Assembly (NCBI RefSeq): GCF_036934945.1
Contig: NC_088242.1
Span: 471,200-535,199, forward strand
DNA from: Oncorhynchus masou masou
Lineage: Eukaryota; Chordata; Actinopteri; Salmoniformes; Salmonidae
Direction: 5' to 3'
DNA length: 64,000 nucleotides
The notes under the pieces are model-generated. The model saw nothing but the letters and a program-made list of their open reading frames with translations. It made no database searches and was not told the DNA's origin. Position numbers and translations under genes: made by a program. Position 1 is the first letter of the stretch, and each line of letters starts with the position of its first letter. This document shows positions 20,847 through 28,652 of this stretch, piece after piece.

Positions 20847-22058
20847 CAGTTGAAGTCTTAGCCAAATAAATTTCAACTCAGTTTTTTACAATTCCTGACA
20901 TTTAATCCTAGTAAAAATTCCCTGTCTTAGGTCAGGTAGGATCACCATTTTATTTTAAGAATCTGAAATGTTAGAATAATAGTGGAGAGAATGATTTATT
21001 TCAGCTTTTATTTCTTTCATCACATTCTCAGTGGGTCAGACTTTTACATACACTCAATTAGTATTTGGTAGCATTGCCTTTAAATTGTTTAACTTGGGTT
21101 AAACGTTTCAGCTAGCCTTCCACAAGCTTCCCACAATAAGTTGGGTGAATTTTGGCCCATTCCTCCTGACAGAGCTGGTGTAACTGAGTCAGGTTTGTAG
21201 GCCTCCTTGCTCGCACACACTTTTTCAGTTCTGCCCACACATTTTCTATGGGATTGAGGTTTGTGATGGCCACTCCAATTCCTTGACTTTGTTGTCCTTA
21301 GGCCATTTTGCCACAACTTTGGAAGTATGCTTGGGGTCATTGTCCATTTGGAAGACCTAAGCTTTAACTTCCTGACTGATGTCTTCAGATGTTGCTTCAA
21401 TATATCAGAGCAGCTCACAGATTACTGCACATGTACACCATCCATAATTTAGCCCAAACATCTACCTCTTTCCCCACTGTATTTATTTTATTTATTTATT
21501 TTGCTCCTTTGCACCCCATTATTTTTATTTCTACTTTGCACATTCTTCCACTGCAAATCTGCCATTCCAGTGTTTTACTTGCTATATTGTATTTACTTTG
21601 CCACCATGGCCTTTTTTTTTGCCTTTACCTCCCTTATCTCACCTCATTTGCTCACATCGTATATAGACTTGTTTCTACAGTATTATTGACTGTATGTTTG
21701 TTTTACTCCATGTGTAACTCTGTGTTGTTGTATGTGTCGAACTGCTTTGCTTGATCTTGGCCAGGTCGCAATTGTAAATGAGAACTTGTTCTCATCTTGC
21801 CTACCTGGTTAAATAAAGGTGAAATAAAAAATTAAATCCACATAATTTTCCCTCCTCATGATGCCATTTATTTTGTGAAGTGCACCAGTCCCTCCTGCAG
21901 CAAAGCACCCCCACAACATGATGCTGCCACCCCTGTGCTTCACAGTTGGGATGGTGTTCTTCGGTGTGGAAGCCTCCCCCTTTTTCTTCCAAACATAACT
22001 TTGGTCATAATGGCCAAACAGTTCTATTTTTGTTGTAATTTCAGAAAATGTCCATAAT
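20847..22058 (-). mobile_element. Sleeping Beauty/SALT-like Tc1 element, truncated and interrupted
   Basis: After TA at 20845-20846 the element begins cagttgaagtc, the outer end typical of Sleeping Beauty-type elements, and shows the inner repeat gtgggtcagacttttacata near 21032. On the minus strand transposase sequence runs from about 21075 upward: the C-terminal LNPIENLW-like region and EEW-AKIHPTY-like end are recognisable between 21090 and 21290 in several frames. It continues to 21406, is interrupted by a LINE fragment (21407-21835) and resumes at about 21836-22030 (ccacataattttccctcctc, catgatgctgccacccctgt, aagcctccccctttttcttc). The right half, with the N-terminal DNA-binding domain and second inverted repeat, is missing. 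Several small deletions break the frame. Confidence 0.85.
21407..21835 (+). mobile_element. LINE 3'-end insertion within the Sleeping Beauty-like element
   Basis: A 429-bp non-coding fragment ends with tgagaacttgttctcatctt and cctggttaaataaaggtgaa plus an A-rich tail, the standard 3' terminus of an L2-like salmonid LINE. The last ~95 bp match, in the opposite orientation, the 3' end of the LINE at 27653. The transposon reads tatatc before and atccacat after it, so a short atc overlap is the only candidate target duplication. Confidence 0.82.
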
Positions 22059-22059
22059 A

Positions 22060-22563
22060 CACTCTTTACAAAACATTAATTACTCCTGCTCTTTGCATGA
22101 CAGACTGGCCAGGTGAATCCAGGTGAAAGCTATGATCCCTTATTGATGTCACTTGCTAAATCCACTTCAATCAGTGTAGATGAAGGTGGAGGAGACAGGT
22201 TAAAGAAGGATTTATTAGCCTTGAGACAAGTGAGACATGGATTGTGTATGTGTGTCATTCAGAGGGTGAATGACAAAATATTTAAGTGCTTTTGGTAGTA
22301 GTTGCCAGCTGCACCGGTTTGAGTCAAGAACTGCAACCCTGCTCGGTTTTTCATGCTCAACAGTTCCCCGGGTGTATCAAGGATAGTCCACCACCCAACG
22401 GACATCTAGCCACCTTGACACAACTGTGGGAAGCATTGGAGTCAACATGGGCCAGAATCCCTGTGTGAACTCTTTCGACAACTTTTCTAGTCCCTGTCCC
22501 AACGAATTAAGGCTGTTGTTATGGCAACTCAATATTTGTGTTAATGTTTGGAACACTCAGTTT
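22060..22563 (+). mobile_element. Short non-autonomous Tc1-like element, about 0.5 kb
   Basis: It is bounded by TA and short inverted ends (cactctttacaaaacattaa at the left; gtttggaacactcag near 22550-22560 at the right). The interior, with gaatccaggtgaaagctatg and gtcaagaactgcaaccctgc, is familiar as an abundant short salmonid transposon. It still holds an N-terminal-type transposase-like stretch but no long frame. It directly abuts the end of the preceding element. Confidence 0.75.
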
Positions 22564-22781
22564 ATATCTGCAGTTATAGTGGAAGGATAGTGTTTCACAG
22601 TATTACTTACCTGCCCGTGTTGTAATTGGCTGTGATATTGGCCTATTGATTTCTCCCACCGGAGCGGGAGAACAGTTCTTGACTGTTTGCCATTGTCCAG
22701 TGTAAATCTATTGTTTTTTTGTATTTTTTATATATATTTCAATCTCTTTTTCCATTTATTAATCAAATCAAATCAGGTTTG

Positions 22782-22931
22782 AGCTTAAGACAACAACAAC
22801 AGGTAAAATGGTGATGAATGGGCAGAGAGGGTCAGTTAACTACACACAGGGCCTGAGTTTGAGGCTGGGGCCGACAGATAAACAAAATAAACAAAATGGA
22901 GTACCGTGATTAATGAACAGTCCAGCAGGCA
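22782..22931 (-). repeat. Left arm of a 150-bp inverted repeat
   Basis: The arm begins agcttaagacaacaacaaca and ends cagtccagcaggca. It is the reverse complement of 23573-23722 with only a few mismatches and no length change (150 bp each). It is LINE 5'-UTR sequence in the minus orientation. Confidence 0.9.
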
Positions 22932-23722
22932 TTAAATTAACCTTCCGTCAACCCGCCTCACCCTATATGATACGGATCTGCTATTTTTTAGACCTTTATA
23001 GAACCTACATCAGAAGCTTAACAGCTAATTAGCTATTGAGTCATTGTTAGCCACTGCTAGCGGCCTTTACCTTTAGCTCAGTCTGCACAGCGCGATATCA
23101 ACCCTGAGCATATTGGACTGCTTTTCTCCACTCGGCTACACGGCTGATGCCTCCCGGACTCTTCACTAACACGACTAGAAGCCACTACATCACTGCATTC
23201 CTGCCGTAAGCTCTGGACCTTTGCATCGGATCATTGCAGCTAGCTAGCTGCTACCAAGTGGCTATAGTGGCTAACTCCCTTGTCTCGAAGCTAGCATCAA
23301 TTAGCCTCGAGCCAGGCGCCTATTTTGCCAATTGGCCTGGACCCTTTGTCGACACGGATCCATCACGGCTGGTCTGTCGGCGTAATTCCATCCGATGTGC
23401 CTTCAAACGGCACCTGCCGGACGTCGGTGAAGACGCTTCTGCTATCCCCGGCCTGCTAACTTTACGGACGCCGTGTTTCCCGCTTGCTAGCGTAGTAATA
23501 ATTACCTAACGGCTTCCCTGTTTCATCTATTGCTGTTCACTGGACCCTATGATCACTTGGCTACATAGCTGATGCCTGCTGGATTGTTCATTAATCACGG
23601 TACTCCATTTTGTTTATTTTGTTTATCTGTCGGCCCCAGACTCAAACTCAGGCCCCGTGTGTAGTTAACTGACCCTCTCTGCCCATTCATCACCATTTTA
23701 CCTGTTGTTGTTGTCTTAAGCT
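22932..23722 (+). mobile_element. LINE 5' UTR fragment with right arm of the inverted repeat
   Basis: GC-richer sequence rich in gctagc motifs (cagctagctagctgctacca, attggcctggaccctttgtc) resembles the 5' UTR of a salmonid non-LTR element that normally leads into a short ORF1. It ends with 23573-23722 (tgcctgctggattgttcatt and onward), which pairs with the inverted arm at 22782-22931. LINE 5'-UTR-type sequence appears to continue after the SINE, from 23919 to about 24000. No ORF1 or endonuclease follows. The open frame at 23234-23509 has no features I recognise, and I treat it as chance. Confidence 0.6.
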
Positions 23723-23918
23723 GGGGCGGCAGGGTATCCTAGTGGTTAGAGTGTTGGGCTAGTAACGGGAAGGTTGCGAGTTCAAACCCCCGAGCAGACA
23801 AGGTACAAATCTGTCGTTCTGCCCCTGAACAGGCAGTTAACCCACTGTTCCCAGGCCGTCATTGAAAATAAGAAGTTGTTCTTAACTGACTTGCCTGGTT
23901 AAATAAAGGTTAAAAAAA
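23723..23918 (+). mobile_element. HpaI-type SINE (tRNA-derived, salmonid)
   Basis: It starts ggggcggcagggtatcctag and contains an A-box-like stretch (tagtggttagagtg) and a B-box-like stretch (ggttgcgagttcaaaccc), the internal RNA polymerase III promoter inherited from a tRNA. It continues with ctgcccctgaacaggcagtt and ends cttgcctggttaaataaagg plus an A-rich run. Length is about 196 bp. It is inserted exactly at the end of the right inverted-repeat arm, with a short possible target duplication around aagct(g) on both sides. This family is characteristic of salmonid fishes and is the strongest taxonomic marker in the window. Confidence 0.92.
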
Positions 23919-24240
23919 AGCTGATTAGCTGTTGTTGTCTTAGCTAGCTCTCCCACTCAACATCTGTGATTGCTTTTTGTCTCTCTCTAATGTCAATATG
24001 CCGCCAACTTTATGGTTTTTACTTTCTAATTCCGTTTATATTTTTAGTTTTCCCTCGCTCAACTTTTTTCATTCAACTTTTTCAAAAGCAGAATATTACA
24101 GCCAATCACAACACTGGCGGGTTAAGTAATACTGTCAAACACCATCATTCCATTATTACTGAAGGTATATTATGGACATTTTCAGGAAATACAATGCAAA
24201 AATACAACAAGAATCCTATTGGTTCCACCTTTAACAAGCT
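23919..24240 (+). other. Remaining LINE 5' UTR and right end of the host DNA element
   Basis: From 23919 to about 24000 the sequence (gctgattagctgttgttgtc, ctctcccactcaacatctgt) looks like continued LINE 5' UTR. From about 24092 to 24155 it is the right terminal inverted repeat. The stretch between and after is AT-rich without recognisable content. Confidence 0.5.
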
Positions 24241-24636
24241 AACTTTCTACTGAATCAGTCTTTACCCCCCTCTGACTTTCTACTGAATCTGTCTGAACTC
24301 TACCCCCCGACCTTCTACTGAATCAGTCTGTACTCTACCCCCCCTCTGACCTTCTACTGAATTTGTCTGAACTCTACCCCCACCTCAGACTTTCTACTGA
24401 ATCTGTCTGAAATGTACCCCCCTCTGACCTTCTACTGAATCTGTCTGAACTGTACCCCCTCTGACCTTCTACTGAATCTGTCTGAACTGTACCCCCCCCC
24501 CTCTGACCTTCTACTGAATCTGTCTGAACTGTACCCCCCCCTGACCTTCTACTGAATCAGTCTGAACTGTAGCACCCCTGACCTTCTACTGAATCAGTCT
24601 GAACTCTACCCCCCCCCCGACCTTCTACTGAAGATG
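24241..24636 (+). repeat. C-rich minisatellite, about 11 units of 33-40 bp
   Basis: The unit contains ttctactgaatctgtctgaa, then ctgtacc followed by a C-run of variable length, then ctctgac. Unit starts lie at 24247, 24280, 24315 and 24354. Most length variation comes from C-runs of four to nine. The sequence ends about 110 bp before the next acceptor; 24637-24745 is plain intron. Confidence 0.92.
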
Positions 24637-24745
24637 TTTAATAGCGCAAATAAATTGACTCTCTTTGTGTGAATGATTATATTAGAGCTATGATACCTCC
24701 TGTGACTCATCATGTTAAAGGTGTTTTTGTCTCCTGCTGTACCAG

Positions 24746-24824
24746 GTCCTAGTCTGAAGACATTATGCAAGCTAGCTGTTATTAACTACAGTCTTGACCA
24801 GGGTGGTCTACCACACGACATCAG
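24746..24824 (+). CDS. klhdc3: KLHDC3-like kelch protein, fourth (probably penultimate coding) exon
   Basis: The acceptor is tgctgtaccag ending at 24745 and the donor is AG|GTAATT with GT at 24825-24826. With the carried A it encodes SPSLKTLCKLAVINYSLDQG followed by GLPHDI and leaves AG (phase 2). SLKTLCKLAV-x-Y-LDQ-LPHDIR is the signature of the KLHDC3 C-terminal tail, which in the family continues with a tryptophan and a couple of dozen more residues in a last exon. That exon is not in this window. If the donor were ignored, the frame would read AGG TAA, giving R and then stop, so intron retention would make a protein ending HDIR. Because retention truncates only the tail, it could yield a near-full-length isoform. 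The downstream intron exceeds 39 kb and is almost all satellite-like repeat. Confidence 0.92.
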
Positions 24825-24830
24825 GTAATT

Positions 24831-25160
24831 CTTCATGTTCTTTCCTACTCTTCTTCCTTTTGTCCTTCTCTCTCATTCCCTTCCTTTTATCCTCCTTTTC
24901 ACTCTTCCTCTTTTCTCTTCTTCCTCTTCCTCATCTTCCCTCTCGTCCTCTTATCTCCCATTCCTCATGAAACCAGACATATTGTCTATTCTCTTCTTCT
25001 CTCCTTCTCCACATCTCTCCTCTTCTTCTTGCCATCTCTCTTCTTGTCTCATCTCTTCTTCTCCTCTCATATCTCTTCTCTCCTCTTCATCGCTTCATAT
25101 CTCTTCTTCTCTTTTCCTTTTCTCTTCTCTCTTCCACTTCTTCCCCCAACCAGTACTCAT
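24831..25160 (+). repeat. Pyrimidine-rich tract at start of intron D
   Basis: About 330 bp of mostly C and T on the sense strand (cttttctcttcttcctcttc, ctcctcttcttcttgccatc), starting six bases after the donor. It has weak mirror symmetry, as CT tracts often do. The open frames across it are low-complexity Ser/Leu/Phe translations and not genes. The interval 25161-25260 is plain intron leading into the array. Confidence 0.8.
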
Positions 25161-25261
25161 ATGGGTTATTTTATCACCCCTTTATATTCTTGTTACTATT
25201 GCACAGCCTTGCCAGTGTCTCGTCCGATAATATGGTCATCATTTTATATTCCACGCTTGAC

Positions 25262-27652
25262 TACTAATGTTCTGATAATGTTCTGCATGTCAGCTGCTAC
25301 CACTACTACTAATGTTCTGATAATGTTCTGCATGTCAGCTGCTACCACTACTACTAATGTTCTGATAATGTTCTACATGTCAGCTGCTACCACTACTACT
25401 AATCCTCTACATGTCAGCTGCTACCACTACTACTAATGTTCTGATAATGTTCTACATGTCAGCTGCTACCAATACTACTAATGCTCTACATGTCAGCTGC
25501 TACCACTACTACTAATGTTCTGATAATGTTCTGCATGTCAGCTGCTACCACTACTACTAATGTTTTGATAATGTTCTGCATGTCAGCTGCTACCACTACA
25601 ACTAATGTTCTGATAATGTTCTGCATGTCAGCTGCTACCACTACTACTAATGTTCTGATAATGTTCTGCATGTCAGCTGCTACCACGACTGCTAATGTTC
25701 CGATAATGTTCTGCATGTCAGCTGCTACCACTACTACTAATGTTCAACATGTCAGCTGCTACCACTACTACTAATGTTCCGATAATGTTCTGCATGTCAT
25801 CTGCTACCACTACTACTAATGCTCTACATGTCAGCTGCTACCACTACTACTAATGTTCTACATGTCAGCTGCTACCACTACTACTAATGTCCAACATGTC
25901 AGCTGCTACCACTACTACTAATGCTCAACATGTCAGCTGCTACCACTACTACTAATGTTCTGATAATGTTCTGCATGTCATCTGCTACCACTGCTACTCA
26001 TGTTCTGATAATGTTCTGCATGTCAGCTGCTACCACTACTACTAATGTTTTGATAATGTTCTGCATGTCAGCTGCTACCACTACTACTAATGTTCTGATA
26101 ATGTTCTGCGTGTCAGCTGCTACCACTACTACTAATGTTCTGATAATGTTCTACATGTCAGCTGCTACCACTACTACTAATGTTCAACATGGCAGCTGCT
26201 ACCATTACTACTAATGTTCTGATAATGTTCTGCATGTCAGCTGCTACCACTACTACTAATGCTCTACATGTCAGCTGCTACCACTACTACTAATGTTCAA
26301 CATGTCAGCTGCTACCACTACTACTAATGTTCTGATAATGTTCTGCATGTCAGCTGCTACCACTACTACTAAAGTTCTGATAATGTTCTACATGTCAGCT
26401 GCTACCACTACTACTAATACTCTAGATGTCAGCTGCTACCACTAGTACTAATGTTCAACATGTCAGCTGCTACCACTACTACTAATGTTCTGATAATGTT
26501 CTGCATGTCAGCTGCCACCACCACAACAAATGTTCTGATAATGTTTGGTGTGTCAGCTGCTACCTCTAGCACTAATGTTCTGATAATGTTCTGCATGTCA
26601 GCTGCTATACTAATGTTCTGTATGTCAGCTGCTACGACTACTAACTAATGTTCCGATAATACTACTAATGTTCTGCAACATGTCAGCTGCTACCACTACT
26701 ACTAATGTTCATGTCATGTCAGTTCAACATGTCAGCTGCTACCACTACACTACTACTGTTTAACATGTCAGCTGCTACCACTACTACTAATGTTCTGATA
26801 ATGTTCTGCATGTCAGCTGCTACCACTACTACTAATGTTTTGATAATGTTCTGCATGTTAGTTGCTACCACTACTACTAATGTTCTGATAATGTTCTGCA
26901 TGTCAGCTGCTACCACTATAACTAATGTTCTGATAATGTTCTGCATGTCAGCTGCTACCACTACTACTAATGTTCTGATAATGTTCAACATGTCAGCTGC
27001 TACCACTACTACTAATGTTCTGATAATGTTCTGCATGTCAGCTACCACTACTACTAATGTTCTGCATGTCAGCTGCTACCACTACTACTAATGTTCAACA
27101 TGTCCGCTGCTACCACTACTACTGATGTTCTAACATGTTCCGCAGCTGCTACCACTACTACTAATGTTCATAATGTTCATGTCAGTTGCTACCACTACTA
27201 CTTATGTTCTGATAATGTTTGCGTGTCCACTACTAATGTTCTAAATGTTCAACATACTAATGTCTGCTGCTACCACTACTACTAATGTTCAACATGTCCG
27301 CTGCATACCACTACTACTATTGTTCTATGTCCGCTGCATGTTCAGTCTGCTACCACTACTACTAATGTTCAACATGTCCACTTCTACCACTACTACCACT
27401 AATGTTCAACATGCTACCACTACTACTATTGTTCTACATGTCCACTGTTACTACTACTAATGTTCAACATGTCATGTCCACTACTACTAATGTTCAACAT
27501 GCTGCTACCACTACTACTAATGTTCAACATGTCCGCTGCTACCACTACTACTAATGTTCAACATGTCAGCTGCTACCACTACTACTAATGTTCTGATAAT
27601 GTTCTGCATGTCAGCTGCTACCACTACTACTAATGTTCAACATGTCCTCTGC
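25262..27652 (+). repeat. Array 2, first part: 45/34-bp satellite-like tandem repeat
   Basis: The long unit is 45 bp: aatgttctgat, aatgttctgca, tgtcagctgct, accactactact. The first 11 bases and next 11 bases are imperfect copies of each other. The short unit is 34 bp and lacks one 11-mer (aatgttcaacatgtcagctg, ctaccactactact). Both kinds alternate irregularly. Every unit carries a CAGCTG palindrome and an ACT triplet run. From about 26590 to 27650 the units become shorter and more degenerate, typical of an array edge or poor assembly. The 45-bp unit is open in several frames on both strands; the resulting 15-residue repeats (for instance FCMSAATTTTNVLIM) are not reported as genes. Confidence 0.96.
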
Positions 27653-28652
27653 TTTTTATTTATTTTTTATTTCACCTTTATTTAACCAGGTAGGCTAGTT
27701 GAGAACAAGTTCTCATTTACAACTGCGACCTGGCCAAGATAAAGCATAGCAGTGTGAACAGACAACACAGAGTTACACATGGAGTAAACAATTAACAAGT
27801 CAATAACACAGTAGAAAAAAAAGGGGAGTCTATATACAATGTGTGCAAAAGGCATGAGGAGGTAGGTGAATAATTACAATATTGCAGATTAACACTTGAT
27901 TGATAAATGCTCATGTACAGGTAGAGATATTGGTGTGCAAAAGAGCAGAAAAGTAAATAAATAAAAACTGTGGGGATGAGGTAGGTGAAAAAGGGTGGGC
28001 TATTTACCAATAGATTATGTACAGCTGCAGCGATCGGTTAGCTGCTCAGATAGCTGATGTTTGAAGTTGGTGAGGGAGATAAAGGTCTCCAACTTCAGCG
28101 ATTTTTGCAATTCGCTCCAGTCACAGGCAGCAGAGTACTGGAACGAAAGGCGGCTGATAATGAGGTGTTGGCTTTAGGGATGATCAGTGAGATACACCTG
28201 CTGGAGCGCGTGCTACGGATGGGTGTTGCCATCGTGACCAGTGAACTGAGATAAGGCGGAGCTTTACCTAGCAAGGCCTTGTAGACGACCTGGAGCCAGT
28301 GGGTCTTGCGACGAATATGTAGCGAGGGCCAGCCGACTAGAGCATACAAGTCGCAGTGGTGGGTAGTATAAGATGCTTTAGTGACAAAACGGATGGCACT
28401 GTGTTAAACTGCATCCAGTTTGCTGAGAAGAGTGTTGGAAGCAATTTTGTAGATGACATCGCCGAAGTCGAGGATCGGTAGGATAGTCAGTTTTACTAGG
28501 GTAAGCTTGGCAGCGTGAGTGAAGGAGGCTTTGTTATGGAATAGAAAGCCGACTCTTGATTTGATTTTCGATTGGAGATGTTTGATATGGGTCTGGAAGG
28601 AGAGTTTGCAGTCTAGCCAGACACCTAGGTACTTAAAGGTGTCCACATATTC
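27653..28652 (-). mobile_element. 5'-truncated L2-like LINE inserted in array 2
   Basis: Exactly 1000 bp of non-repeat DNA interrupts the array. On the minus strand it starts with gaatatgtggacacctttaa and ends with ggttaaataaaggtgaaata and an A-rich tail (tttttatttattttttattt on the + strand at 27653). It encodes the C-terminal part of a LINE reverse transcriptase: VDTFKYLGVWLDCKLSFQTH at 28404-28650, then a decayed frame with WPSLHIRRKTHWLQVVYKAL at 28095-28349, then 3' UTR with several (aaataa) runs. The two frames differ, so it is a relic. The array resumes at the exact base where it stopped (ctctgc before, taccactactac after), without an obvious target duplication. Confidence 0.9.
28404..28652 (-). 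pseudogene. LINE reverse transcriptase C-terminal fragment
   Basis: The minus-strand frame reads VEYVDTFKYLGVWLDCKLSF, then KSRVGFLFHNKASFTHAAKL and TILPILDFGDVIYKIASNTL. It covers the palm-to-thumb YLG-x-LD motif and the LP-x-LD-GD-Y motif of L2/CR1-type LINE proteins. The catalytic YADD box would lie upstream and is missing through truncation. The frame closes at a stop near 28404, and coding continues in another frame to about 28095. Confidence 0.8.

Larger units (their letters stand above)
22575..24160. mobile_element. Candidate DNA element with ~65-bp terminal inverted repeats, containing LINE sequence
   Basis: The left segment at 22576-22639 (tagtggaaggatagtgtttc, acagtattactta, gtgttgtaattggctgtgat) reappears as its reverse complement at 24092-24155 (aatattacagccaatcacaa, gttaagtaatactgt, then ccatcattccatta). 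The arms match over about 64 bp with scattered differences and are about 1.45 kb apart. All of the LINE 5'-UTR and HpaI SINE sequence lies between them. I infer an old cut-and-paste element of unknown superfamily into which retroelements later jumped. I did not identify a transposase or target duplication. Confidence 0.6.

Noticed and set aside
21089..21418. A working transposase gene in the Sleeping Beauty-like element
   Set aside because: The frame is a mixture of frames of the C-terminal region, with small deletions, no N-terminal domain and only one element end.
23234..23509. A small + strand gene (91 codons)
   Set aside because: It lies in LINE 5'-UTR-like sequence within an intron, with no recognisable motif and no splice signals in the right places.
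23723..23810. A functional tRNA gene
   Set aside because: The A and B boxes are present, but the sequence does not form a full cloverleaf and continues into the body and tail of a SINE.
24746..24829. Natural C-terminus of the protein at AGG TAA (24824-24828)
   Set aside because: AG|GTAATT is a good donor, and the family has a further tail beginning with tryptophan after HDIR. I kept the stop only as a possible intron-retention outcome.
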